Source: Planctomycetota bacterium
GTDB taxonomy: Bacteria; Planctomycetota; MHYJ01; JACPRB01
Assembly: GCA_016200125.1 (NCBI GenBank)
Contig: JACQFK010000370.1
Span: 1 to 15,758 of the forward strand
Reading direction: 5' to 3'
Length of the DNA: 15,758 bases
Shown in pieces: positions 7,121 through 14,010 of this stretch; positions within the stretch are counted from its first letter, which is position 1, and the number at the start of each line of letters is the position of its first letter. The notes under the pieces are model-generated. The model had not been told where the DNA came from. It saw only the letters and a program-made list of their open reading frames with translations, and searched no databases. A program made the translations under genes and the position numbers.

Positions 7121-7594
7121 CTACATCGCGGAGCACACCAGGCTGACCAGCAGGATCAGGCCGAAGATCAGCGCCAGGAGGCTCAGCACGGCGTAGCCGA
7201 TCACCTGCATGCAAGAGGGTGCCGTGGAGGTCCCGGCGGAAGGCGCCCCGGCGCGTCCGATGGGCTGCAGCCGCGACCGGCGGGTGAAGACCCCGAAGCA
7301 GACCCAGAGTCCGATGAGGGCGGGTGTCGCCCCAAGGACCGTTAGAATTCCCCAGTCGAGTCCGGAGGTCAGGCTCCGCACCAAGGAAACGAGCCCGAGA
7401 ATCCCGAAGACCGCGAGGAACCATTTCGCTGATCGGCCGTCGCGCAGACCTTGCTCCCCCGGGTCGCCGGGCCGGACCCGGCGCCTCGGGGAGGCGAGGG
7501 AGGTCTGGCTCAGATCGGCCCCGCAGCCGATGCAGCGTTTGAAGCGGGAGGGATTGACGGCGGATTTGCATCGCGAGCATCGCGGCAGGCTCAC
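7121..7594 (-). CDS. Zinc-ribbon membrane protein, three helices (paralogue 1), GTG start
   Basis: 157 residues from a GTG at 7594 that overlaps the TGA of the preceding gene (GTGA). Nearby ATGs are out of frame, so GTG is the only sensible start. Zinc ribbon PRCSRC (Cys6, Cys9) and RCIGCGADL (Cys21, Cys24), then a basic linker, three hydrophobic segments (WFLAVFGILGLVSLV, ILTVLGATPALIGLWVCFGV and VIGYAVLSLLALIFGLILLV) and an end in VCSAM. Ribbon spacing is identical to the genes at 6703-7104 and 5917-6378. A Ser/Thr/Arg-rich segment of about 25 residues separates helices 2 and 3. No enzymatic motif seen. The stop is TAG. Function unknown; a scaffold or partner for the membrane enzymes downstream is one possibility. 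Confidence 0.75.
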   Translation of the reverse strand: MSLPRCSRCKSAVNPSRFKRCIGCGADLSQTSLASPRRRVRPGDPGEQGLRDGRSAKWFLAVFGILGLVSLVRSLTSGLDWGILTVLGATPALIGLWVCFGVFTRRSRLQPIGRAGAPSAGTSTAPSCMQVIGYAVLSLLALIFGLILLVSLVCSAM

Positions 7595-8199
7595 GCAGAG
7601 TCCTCGGGACGGACGCGGTCGGCGTAATCCTGGGCGAAGCGGCGCGCCTGGCGCACCTGCTGGCCGGCCAGGAAGCCCGCGGCGGCGAGGGCCAGGGCGA
7701 CCCCCACCTGCTGGCGGCGCGGAACCTGCCACTCCGGCCTCCGCCATTTCGCGTGGCCGCAGACGAACGCATAGGAAAGCAGCGCCAGCAGCGCGGCCAT
7801 CCAGACCAGCCGCAGGTCGATCCGCAGGGGCGCGGTCGCGACGACCAGAAAGAGCAGGACGAGGAGCGGGCTTCTCGGTCCGTCGGAGAGGAGCAGGAGC
7901 GACGTGATCATGACCGTGTCGAAGCCGACCGCGACGAATCTCAGCGCGGCCGGCATCCACTGGCCGGTGAGGGCGACGTGCAGGGCGAGGGCGCCCACGG
8001 CCCAGACCACCGCGATGCCGGTGACCGCGAGCGTGTAGCGGGGCGGGAATTCCTGCTTGAGGACATATTGGTTGAACAGGTGATGCCCATAGAAGGCGAC
8101 GATGGCGGCGAGGCGGATGACGTTGACGCGAAGCTCGCCCGCCCAGGCTTCGACCCGCTGGGCGGCGGTCCAGGGGAGATCGCCCGGGGCTTCGTCCAT
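7591..8199 (-). CDS. Multi-spanning membrane protein resembling a stand-alone sensor domain
   Basis: 202 residues from the ATG at 8199, chosen because TATACT lies 6 bases upstream and further extension would run into the divergent HPt promoter. Five to six hydrophobic segments are visible. The middle part, FDTVMITSLLLLSDGPRSP followed by LLVLLFLVVATAPLRI and a further helix, resembles the membrane input regions found in front of histidine kinases and diguanylate cyclases, but no kinase or GGDEF domain follows. The C-terminus is a short soluble helix (QQVRQARRFAQDYADRV) ending at TGA, which overlaps the next GTG start. It is the first gene of the eight-gene operon. The sensor likeness is an impression from pattern, not a family match. 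Confidence 0.65.
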   Translation of the reverse strand: MDEAPGDLPWTAAQRVEAWAGELRVNVIRLAAIVAFYGHHLFNQYVLKQEFPPRYTLAVTGIAVVWAVGALALHVALTGQWMPAALRFVAVGFDTVMITSLLLLSDGPRSPLLVLLFLVVATAPLRIDLRLVWMAALLALLSYAFVCGHAKWRRPEWQVPRRQQVGVALALAAAGFLAGQQVRQARRFAQDYADRVRPEDSA

Positions 8200-8205
8200 G
8201 GAGGC

Positions 8206-8211
8206 AGTATA
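8206..8211 (-). promoter_or_regulatory. Probable -10 element for the eight-gene operon
   Basis: Minus strand TATACT ends 6 bases before the ATG at 8199, so transcription would begin at or next to the A of the ATG (leaderless). No good -35 is found at 16-18 bases; TTGGAG lies at 20. No Shine-Dalgarno precedes the ATG, which fits a leaderless message. Confidence 0.4.
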
Positions 8212-8258
8212 CGGGGCCCCGTTCCGGAATCCTCCAATTTGCGAGCGAGGTTCGCGGC

Positions 8259-8287
8259 TTGACAGGAGCGAGCGCCCGGCGAAGAAT
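8259..8287 (+). promoter_or_regulatory. Sigma-70-type promoter for the HPt gene, leaderless geometry
   Basis: Perfect -35 TTGACA at 8259-8264, a 17-base spacer and AAGAAT at 8282-8287 (4 of 6 matches). The predicted start lies about 7 bases after the -10, which is the A of the ATG at 8294. There is no Shine-Dalgarno near the ATG. This supports both the gene start and a leaderless message. Confidence 0.6.
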
Positions 8288-8293
8288 GAAGCC

Positions 8294-8647
8294 ATGGCTT
8301 CCATCAACCCGAGAGTCATCGCCGACCTCCGGTCCCTTCAGAGCGGGGGATCCCCCGGCTTCCTCGCCGAGCTGATCGACCTGTTCCTCAAGGAGGCTGA
8401 GGCCCACGTGACGAAGCTCCGGGAGTCGTTGGCGGCCCGCGATGCGAAGGTCTTCGAGCGGTCGGCCCACACGCTCAAGGGAAGCTGCGGCAACCTCGGG
8501 GCCCAGGCGATGTCGCGGATCTGCGCCGACCTGCAGAACGTGGGGCACGACGCCGACTGGACGCGGGCGGCCGAGCTCCTGCCCGGCCTCGAGGCGGAAT
8601 TCCGGACGGTGACGGCGGAACTGCGCGTCGAACGCGAGCGTCCCTAG
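8294..8647 (+). CDS. Stand-alone histidine phosphotransfer (HPt) protein
   Basis: 117 residues, the only plus-strand gene here. Almost the whole length is an HPt four-helix domain, with the phosphoacceptor motif AHTLKGSCGNLGA (His59 followed by xLKGS). HPt proteins pass phosphate between receiver domains in a phosphorelay. The ATG at 8294 is chosen because it sits exactly at the predicted start of the upstream promoter; longer in-frame versions would run back through the divergent gene. Its TAG stop shares CTAG with the TAG of pilB on the other strand, so the two genes meet tail to tail with no space. The locus holds a hybrid kinase and several receiver domains that could be partners, including the one on the PilB-like ATPase next door. 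The HPt call is sure; the partner is inference. Confidence 0.9.
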   Translation: MASINPRVIADLRSLQSGGSPGFLAELIDLFLKEAEAHVTKLRESLAARDAKVFERSAHTLKGSCGNLGAQAMSRICADLQNVGHDADWTRAAELLPGLEAEFRTVTAELRVERERP

Positions 8648-10857
8648 CCCAGCTCCTCCCTCATCCAGCGGGGCCGCGAGTCGAACTCATCCTGCCGCAC
8701 GTTCGCCAGCGCGTCCGGGAGGGAGCAGAGGCCCTGCCGCACCTTCTCCATCGCGTCCCAGAAGAGGGTCGTCATGCCCAGCTTCTCGACGGCGAGGCGC
8801 TTGAGGCGCTCGGTCGTCACGTCTTCCCCGTTCACGACCGCGCGGAATTCGTCGTCGGGGGCGAGCACTTCGTGGATGCCGATGCGCCCCTTGTAGCCGC
8901 TCCGGTTGCACTTCTCGCAGCCGCGGGCCCGGTGGAGCGTGAGCGGCCGGCCGGCGGGGACGCCGACCAGCTTCCTCTGGACCGCGTCCGCCTCGAAGGA
9001 CTCCTTGCAGGCGCTGCAGAGGCGCCGCAGGAGGCGCTGGGCGCAGATGACGAGCAGCGAGGAGCTCAACAGGTAGGGCTCCACGCCCATCTCGACGAAG
9101 CGGGTCACCGTGGAGGGGGCGTCGTTGGTGTGGAGCGTCGAGAGCAGGAGGTGGCCGGTCAGCGACGCCTCGATCGCGATGTCGGCCGTCTCCTTGTCGC
9201 GGATCTCGCCCACCAGGATCACGTCGGGGTCGAGGCGGAGGAAGCTGCGGAGCGCGCGGGCGAAGGTCAGGCCGATCTCCTTGTGGGTCTGCAGCTGATT
9301 GATGCCCGGGAGCGTGTACTCGATGGGGTCCTCGGCGGTCTGGATGTTGAGCGCGGGGTTCTTGATCTCGTTGAGCGCGGCGTAGAGAGTCATCGACTTG
9401 CCCGAGCCCGTCGGGCCCACGTGGAGGACCATGCCGTAGGGCGACGCGATCTTCTCCTTGTAGAGGGCCATGTTGCGCGCCGAGAAGCCGAGGTCGGCGA
9501 GGGGGAGGACGGACTTCTGCTTGTCCAGGATGCGCATCACGACCTTCTCGCCGTAGTTCATCGGCGCCGTCGCGACGCGGAGGTCGAAATCGCCGCCCGA
9601 CTTGGAGAACTTCTTGAAGACGATGCGGCCGTCCTGCGGCAGGCGGCGCTCTGAGATGTCCAGGCCGGCCATGATCTTGATCCGGGCGGTCAGCGGCTGG
9701 ATCAGGCGGGGAGGCTTGAAGCGGTTCACGATCTTCATGTCGCCGTCCACCCGGTAGCGGACCACGACCTCCTCCTCCGCGGGCTCGATGTGGATGTCGG
9801 AGGCGCCCTGGGCGTAGGCGGCCTCGATGAGGGTGTTTACCAGCTGGATGACGGGCGCCGACTCCTCGTTCGTCTCGCGGTTGACCGCTGCGTCGACGAC
9901 GGGGACATACTCCTCCTTCAGCCGCTTCTCGAGCTCGGACATCGTGGGAGGGGCCTCGGCCGCGGCGGCCTCGGGGTCGAGCAGCCTCCGGAGGGCGGCG
10001 GGCTCGGCGATCATCAGGGCCGGCGAATCGTTCCGCCCGATCAGGCCCTGGATGGCCTCCTGGACGTCCCAGTTGAACGGGTTGCTGAGCAGGAACGACG
10101 CTCCGGATCCTTCCCCGGCCAGGGGCACGATGCCCTTCGCCTTGCAGAAGGCGGTCGGGAGGGCGCCCAGCCTCACGGCCTTGGGATCGATCCGGTCGCG
10201 GAAGGGCAGGGAGAGGAACTGCGACACCGACTCGGCGATCGCCCGTTCCGGAATCTTGAGCCCGGCGGCCTGCGAGTAGAGCTCGCGCGAGTTCAGGCGG
10301 CCCAGTGCGTTCCGGACGTCGGGCGGCAGGTTGAGGCGGGCGCCGAGGTACTCCTTGAAGCGGGTGAACTCCGTCGGCTTCAGGCGGGCGTTCCAGCGGG
10401 CCGCGCCCGTCGTGGTCTCGACCTTGGTTTCCGCCGGCTTCTCGGGGGCGGGGGCGCTCAGCTCCCTCCATCGCCGGCTGGTCAGCAGGTGGAGATCCAC
10501 GATCTGGAACAGGGTATTCTCCTGGATCGGCTTGACCAGGTAGTCGGCGGCGCCGGCCTGGAAGGCGCGGATCTTGTCCTGCTCCCCGTCCAGCGCCGTC
10601 GCGAAGATGACCGGGATCTTCGACGTGCTTTCGTGCTCCTGGAGCCGGGCACAGACCTCGTACCCGTTGAGATCGGGCATCGTCACGTCGAGCAGGATCA
10701 CATCGGGAGGCTGCTTGCGGGCCACCTCGAGGGCCATCCGACCGCCGCCGACGTTCATCACGTCCCAGCCGCGGGCGCTGAGGACGGCCTCCAGCCACTC
10801 GCGGATGTCGGCATCGTCGTCGACGCAGAGGATCGTGGGCTTCAGCGCCTCGCTCAC
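8644..10857 (-). CDS. pilB: PilB/GspE-type assembly ATPase with N-terminal receiver domain
   Basis: 737 residues. Residues 7-125 are a complete receiver domain: DDD at 13-15, phosphoacceptor Asp57 in LLDVTMPD, Thr87, and Lys109 in LVKPI. After a linker rich in Pro, Glu and Thr comes a GspE/MshEN-type N-domain (about 170-290), then the secretion ATPase: GASDIHIEP, Walker A GPTGSGKS (481-488), TAEDPIEY, Walker B ILVGEIRD (Glu551), His box GHLLLSTLHTND, and zinc-site cysteines 614, 617, 647 and 650. PilB drives pilus extension at the inner membrane. The usual GKST is GKSM here (Met489). The GTG start at 10857 has AAGGAG 7 bases upstream and overlaps the kinase stop (GTGA), so it is coupled to the kinase. 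PilB is preferred over GspE because of the linked PilT; the fused receiver suggests phosphorylation-controlled ATPase activity. Confidence 0.92.
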   Translation of the reverse strand: MSEALKPTILCVDDDADIREWLEAVLSARGWDVMNVGGGRMALEVARKQPPDVILLDVTMPDLNGYEVCARLQEHESTSKIPVIFATALDGEQDKIRAFQAGAADYLVKPIQENTLFQIVDLHLLTSRRWRELSAPAPEKPAETKVETTTGAARWNARLKPTEFTRFKEYLGARLNLPPDVRNALGRLNSRELYSQAAGLKIPERAIAESVSQFLSLPFRDRIDPKAVRLGALPTAFCKAKGIVPLAGEGSGASFLLSNPFNWDVQEAIQGLIGRNDSPALMIAEPAALRRLLDPEAAAAEAPPTMSELEKRLKEEYVPVVDAAVNRETNEESAPVIQLVNTLIEAAYAQGASDIHIEPAEEEVVVRYRVDGDMKIVNRFKPPRLIQPLTARIKIMAGLDISERRLPQDGRIVFKKFSKSGGDFDLRVATAPMNYGEKVVMRILDKQKSVLPLADLGFSARNMALYKEKIASPYGMVLHVGPTGSGKSMTLYAALNEIKNPALNIQTAEDPIEYTLPGINQLQTHKEIGLTFARALRSFLRLDPDVILVGEIRDKETADIAIEASLTGHLLLSTLHTNDAPSTVTRFVEMGVEPYLLSSSLLVICAQRLLRRLCSACKESFEADAVQRKLVGVPAGRPLTLHRARGCEKCNRSGYKGRIGIHEVLAPDDEFRAVVNGEDVTTERLKRLAVEKLGMTTLFWDAMEKVRQGLCSLPDALANVRQDEFDSRPRWMREELG

Positions 10858-13142
10858 GGATGGGCTCCTTCCGTCAGGGGAATCGCTCCCTGCAGCACCG
10901 CCCGGGCCGCGGAGGCGAGTCTTGACAGGTCGATGGGCTTGTCCAGGTACTCCACCCGTCCCAAGGCGGCCCCTCCGAGGGTCAGGGCCGACCCGGCCAG
11001 TTCGGAGATGAAGAGGATAGGCAGGTCCCTGTCCTTCCCGGAGTTCCGGAGTTCCCGGATGAAATCGACCCCGTTCCCGTCGGGCAGCATGAAGTCCATC
11101 GTCAGGAGCTGAAAGCCGCCCTGCTCCAGGTGCCGGCCCGCCTCGGCCAGGTTCTCCGTCGTGGTGACCCGGATCCCTTCGCGCTCGAGGACGATGCGGA
11201 TGATGTCGGCCACCTGGCGCTCGTCGTCGCAGACGAGAGCCCGGGGGCCCGCCGCCGGCGCGGGGGGCGGCGCCCCCGTCTCCGGCAGATCCATGACGAA
11301 GGTGGTCCCCTTGCCGACCTCGCTGACGAAAGAGAGGGATCCGCTGTGCTTTTCGGCGATGGCTTTGGAGATGCTCAGGCCGAGTCCCGTGCCGCCCTTG
11401 GCGCGGCGGTCGGACGAGTCGGCCTGGGAGAACTTCTGGAAGATGCGGCTGCGGAACTCGGGCGGGATCCCGGGGCCGTGGTCCGTGACGGCGACGCGGA
11501 TCCGCCCCAGCTCGCGCCGGGCCGAGACGGTGATGACCTCGCCGCTGGGCGAGAACTTCGCGGCGTTCGAGAGGAGGTTCGTAAGCACCTGAATGATGCG
11601 GTCGGCGTCGACCTCGACCTTCGCCCCGGGGACGGTTTTGCCCAGCTCGAAGCGCACGCCGTACTGGGCCCCGAAGCCGCGGTTGGCCTCGATCGCCTGA
11701 TCGAGGAGCGGCCCGAGTTCCTGCTCCTTGAGGACGAACTTCATCTTCCCGGCCGCGATCTTCTCGGAATCCAGGATGTCGTTGATCAGGAGGACGAGGC
11801 GGCCGCAGTTCTTGTAGGCGATGTCGATGAGCGGCTTGGCGGTCGCGGAGAGCGCGCCGGTGACCCCGCCGGCGACGAGGCCGAGGGATCCCTGGATCGA
11901 CGTGAGGGGCGTGCGCAGCTCGTGGCTGACGGCGGAGACGAACTCGTCCTTCATCCGCTCGATCTCCTTGCGCTTGGAGATGTCCCGGACGACGACCTGG
12001 ACGGCGGGCCGTCCGAGATAGATGAAAGGCGTCTCCTGGGCCTCTGCGTCGAAGGGCGTGCCGTCGATCTGCAGGAGGCGCTCCTCGAGGGGCGGGGTGC
12101 TGAGATGCTCCTGGATCACCTTCCGGATGCGGCCGAGGACGATCTCCGAGAATTCCGGGGTCACGCGCTCCAGGAAGAGGGCGCCGACCAGATCGGCCTG
12201 GGTCCGGGCGCCGAACATGCGGAGCGCCGCGCCGTTGACGAAAAGGATCCGCTGTCCGTCGAGGATGAGGATGGCGTCGGGCGAGAACTCCACCAGCTGG
12301 CGGTAGCGCTCCTCGCTCTCGCGCAGCTCCGCCTCGACGCGCTTGCGTTCGGAGATCTCCGAGGAGAGCTCCTGGTTCACGAAGGTCAGCTCGGCGGTCC
12401 GCTCCTTGACCCGGTTCTCGAGCTCGTTGCGGGCAAGCGTCAGGGCGCCGTCGCGCACCTGGATCTGCGAGAACATGTCGTTGATGCCCTCGATCAGGAC
12501 CCCCAGCTCCGCCGGGCCCCGCTTCTCGGCGCGGAGCGAGTAGTCGCGGCGCGCGGCGACGGCGTTGACGATCTCCGCCAGGCCGGCGATCGGCCGGGTG
12601 ATGGAGCCGACCATTCGGGAGGAGAGCACGTAGGAGAGCGCCACGAGGACGAGCAGGGTGAATCCCACGATGGACGCGTTCAAGCGGAGCCGCGTCGCCG
12701 CCTCCTCGAGGTCCGCCCGGAGGTACAGCGTGCCCAGCGGCCGGCCGTCCGCCTCCAGGCGGCGGGAGAAGCTGTAGTCGCCCTGCTCGGCGCGGAGGCC
12801 CGAGGGGCCGGCCCGGCGGGGGACGCTCTCGTCGGGCGCGTCGGGGCGGAGGAGGCGGGCGAGGAGGGAGCCGTCGTCGGCGTAGACGGCGGCGCCGACG
12901 ATGTGGGGGGCCTGGGAGAGGCGGGAGAGGGCCTCGGAGGCCGCGCGCCGGTCGCGGCCGTTCAGCGCGGCGGCGGCCTGGGGCGCCACCAGATCGGCCA
13001 GGAACTGAAGCCGGGAGGCCGTGCTGCGGCGGAAGGAGTAGTAGTCGTAGGCCAGGAAGGCGCCGGAGGCGAGCCCCAGGGCGACGATGCTCGTGGCCAG
13101 GATCAGCGCCCGCAGGCGGGTCCGGAGTGTCATCGGGCTCAT
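10854..13142 (-). CDS. Hybrid histidine kinase: CHASE8-like sensor, HAMP, PAS, kinase, receiver
   Basis: 762 residues. The ATG at 13142 gives ATGA overlap with the HPt gene before it. Order: helix 1 (about 10-30); a periplasmic CHASE8-like region (38-150, with APHIVGAAVYADDG); helix 2 (about 156-175); HAMP (about 176-228); a coiled coil (232-280); PAS (about 278-390); HisKA with SHELRTPLTS (His407); HATPase with NLLSNAAKFS (Asn526), DHGPGIP (554-560) and GGTGLGLSIS; and a C-terminal receiver (634-755) with DDE at 639-641, Asp683, Ser713 and Lys735. The architecture predicts a membrane sensor that autophosphorylates His407 and passes phosphate to Asp683, then through an HPt to other receivers. 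Both adjacent genes (HPt upstream, receiver-PilB downstream) overlap it, so it is very likely the input of this phosphorelay. The ligand is unknown. Confidence 0.93.
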   Translation of the reverse strand: MSPMTLRTRLRALILATSIVALGLASGAFLAYDYYSFRRSTASRLQFLADLVAPQAAAALNGRDRRAASEALSRLSQAPHIVGAAVYADDGSLLARLLRPDAPDESVPRRAGPSGLRAEQGDYSFSRRLEADGRPLGTLYLRADLEEAATRLRLNASIVGFTLLVLVALSYVLSSRMVGSITRPIAGLAEIVNAVAARRDYSLRAEKRGPAELGVLIEGINDMFSQIQVRDGALTLARNELENRVKERTAELTFVNQELSSEISERKRVEAELRESEERYRQLVEFSPDAILILDGQRILFVNGAALRMFGARTQADLVGALFLERVTPEFSEIVLGRIRKVIQEHLSTPPLEERLLQIDGTPFDAEAQETPFIYLGRPAVQVVVRDISKRKEIERMKDEFVSAVSHELRTPLTSIQGSLGLVAGGVTGALSATAKPLIDIAYKNCGRLVLLINDILDSEKIAAGKMKFVLKEQELGPLLDQAIEANRGFGAQYGVRFELGKTVPGAKVEVDADRIIQVLTNLLSNAAKFSPSGEVITVSARRELGRIRVAVTDHGPGIPPEFRSRIFQKFSQADSSDRRAKGGTGLGLSISKAIAEKHSGSLSFVSEVGKGTTFVMDLPETGAPPPAPAAGPRALVCDDERQVADIIRIVLEREGIRVTTTENLAEAGRHLEQGGFQLLTMDFMLPDGNGVDFIRELRNSGKDRDLPILFISELAGSALTLGGAALGRVEYLDKPIDLSRLASAARAVLQGAIPLTEGAHP

Positions 13143-13495
13143 GCGGAAATCTGGCGCGCCGCGGCGGCGGCCATCTCCCGGAGCTTGAGCATCAGAGACT
13201 CCGCCTGGGACTTCTGGGCGGCGGCCAGGGGGGCGCGCGACTCGAGGCACTCCCTGAACAGCACTTCGGCGGCGCGGGCGACGCTGCTGATGTCGGGGAA
13301 CCCGTAGGTGCCGCTGCTCCCGGCCAGGCTGTGGACCTGGCGGTAGGCGGTCGAGGAGGCCTGCTCCTCCCAGGGTCCGGCAAGGACCGGCGCGCAGACC
13401 GCTTCGAGACCGGAGATCTTCTCCGGGAGCGCGCGCCCGTACTTCTCTCTCAGCCTAGCGAGCTGCGCCTGGACGGCATTCACGGCTTCCGGCAT
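13139..13495 (-). CDS. Histidine phosphotransfer (HPt) protein next to the hybrid kinase
   Basis: 118 residues with the HPt motif VHSLAGSSGTYGF (His55). The HxLAGS form without Lys is common in this family. A helical bundle is predicted over nearly the whole chain, and no other domain is present. The ATG at 13495 lies inside the end of the response-regulator gene, overlapping it by 41 bases, much longer than the 4-base overlaps elsewhere; there is no later good start (a GTG four codons on is possible). Its stop overlaps the kinase ATG. It can take phosphate from the kinase's own receiver domain (Asp683) and hand it to the receivers on the response regulator, PilB or PilT. The HPt function is sure; the routing is inference. 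Confidence 0.9.
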   Translation of the reverse strand: MPEAVNAVQAQLARLREKYGRALPEKISGLEAVCAPVLAGPWEEQASSTAYRQVHSLAGSSGTYGFPDISSVARAAEVLFRECLESRAPLAAAQKSQAESLMLKLREMAAAAARQISA

Positions 13496-13874
13496 CTTTC
13501 TGCTCCCAAAGGTTTCGTATCGTCGTCCCGAGCGTCATCGGATCGAAGGGCTTGGCGATGATCCCCATCGCCCCGAGCTCGAGGAACCGGGCGATCTCGT
13601 GCGACTGGACCTTCGCGGTCATGAAGATCACGGGAATGCCGGCCGTCGCGGGGTTCGACCGGAGCGCCAGGAGCGTCGCAGGCCCGTCCATCCCGGGCAT
13701 CATGACGTCCATCAGGATCAGGTCGGGGCCGTAGGGCAGGACCTTCTCCAGCGCCTCGGGGCCCGAGGAGCAGATCTCGACCTGGAAGCCGCCCACCGCC
13801 TGCAAGGCGAGCCCGGCCACGGCCTGGATGTCGGGTTCGTCTTCGACCATCAGGATGCGGGAGAGGTTTTTCAT
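13455..13874 (-). CDS. Single-domain response regulator (receiver only)
   Basis: 139 residues, all receiver domain: EDE at 11-13, phosphoacceptor Asp56 in LMDVMMPG, Thr86 in FMTAK, and Lys108 in IAKPF. There is no output domain; the C-terminus is a short polar tail (about 14 residues) that overlaps the HPt gene. CheY/DivK-like single receivers act by binding partners or as intermediates in a phosphorelay. It is the first gene of the unit response regulator-HPt-kinase-pilB, and a sigma-54 promoter lies just ahead of it. The ATG at 13874 has no Shine-Dalgarno, which agrees with the predicted near-leaderless start at about 13876. The target is unknown. Confidence 0.92.
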   Translation of the reverse strand: MKNLSRILMVEDEPDIQAVAGLALQAVGGFQVEICSSGPEALEKVLPYGPDLILMDVMMPGMDGPATLLALRSNPATAGIPVIFMTAKVQSHEIARFLELGAMGIIAKPFDPMTLGTTIRNLWEQKDAGSRECRPGAAR

Positions 13875-13886
13875 GGATGCCGATAG

Positions 13887-13903
13887 AGCAGATGTCGTGC
13901 CAA
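13887..13903 (-). promoter_or_regulatory. Sigma-54 promoter for response regulator-HPt-kinase-pilB
   Basis: The minus strand reads TTGGCACGACATCTGCT, close to the -24/-12 consensus TGGCACG-N4-TTGCW; GG and GC are separated by exactly 10 bases. The predicted transcription start is about 13876, two bases before the ATG. A Fis-type regulator gene lies just upstream in the locus, consistent with sigma-54 control. Confidence 0.7.
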
Positions 13904-13942
13904 GCCGGGGAGGGCGGCTCCAGAAGGGGGAGGGGCCGGAGG

Positions 13943-13956
13943 CGACAATTTTGTCG
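13943..13956. promoter_or_regulatory. Inverted repeat, possible activator binding site
   Basis: CGACAA-TT-TTGTCG, two perfect 6-base arms. It is centred about 73 bases before the predicted sigma-54 start, within the usual range for enhancer-binding proteins. A 2-base loop and the lack of a clear T-run make it a poor terminator. TGTC-containing sites are known for PilR-type activators; a link here is inference. Confidence 0.4.
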
Positions 13957-13979
13957 GAACTCCCTCCAAAAATGGATCA

Positions 13980-13994
13980 AACCGCGGCGCGGTT
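13980..13994 (-). terminator. Weak hairpin after pilT
   Basis: AACCGC and GCGGTT with a 3-base loop, 16 bases after the pilT stop, followed on the minus strand by a short TTT and, a few bases later, ATTTTTGG. The stem is short and the T-run broken, so it is at best a weak terminator between pilT and the sigma-54 promoter. Confidence 0.25.
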
Positions 13995-14010
13995 CCCGTT
14001 TCCCCGCCGG

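Noticed and set aside
8102..8293. Extended N-terminus for the plus-strand HPt protein
   Set aside because: It would be encoded opposite the membrane protein gene and through the promoter. It lacks family likeness, and the promoter predicts transcription starting at 8294.
11130..13307. 725-codon open frame on the plus strand opposite the hybrid kinase
   Set aside because: Composition is Gly/Asp/Arg/Glu-rich low-information protein typical of antisense frames in GC-rich DNA. The minus strand encodes a complete, motif-rich kinase over the same bases.
13909..13941. Purine-rich tract between the palindrome and the sigma-54 promoter as a repeat or structural element
   Set aside because: G-rich runs are irregular and expected by chance at this base composition. 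I see no repeated unit.
13943..13956. CGACAA-TT-TTGTCG as a terminator of pilT
   Set aside because: A 2-base loop, a short stem and no T-run outside the stem make it a poor terminator. Position relative to the sigma-54 promoter fits an operator better.
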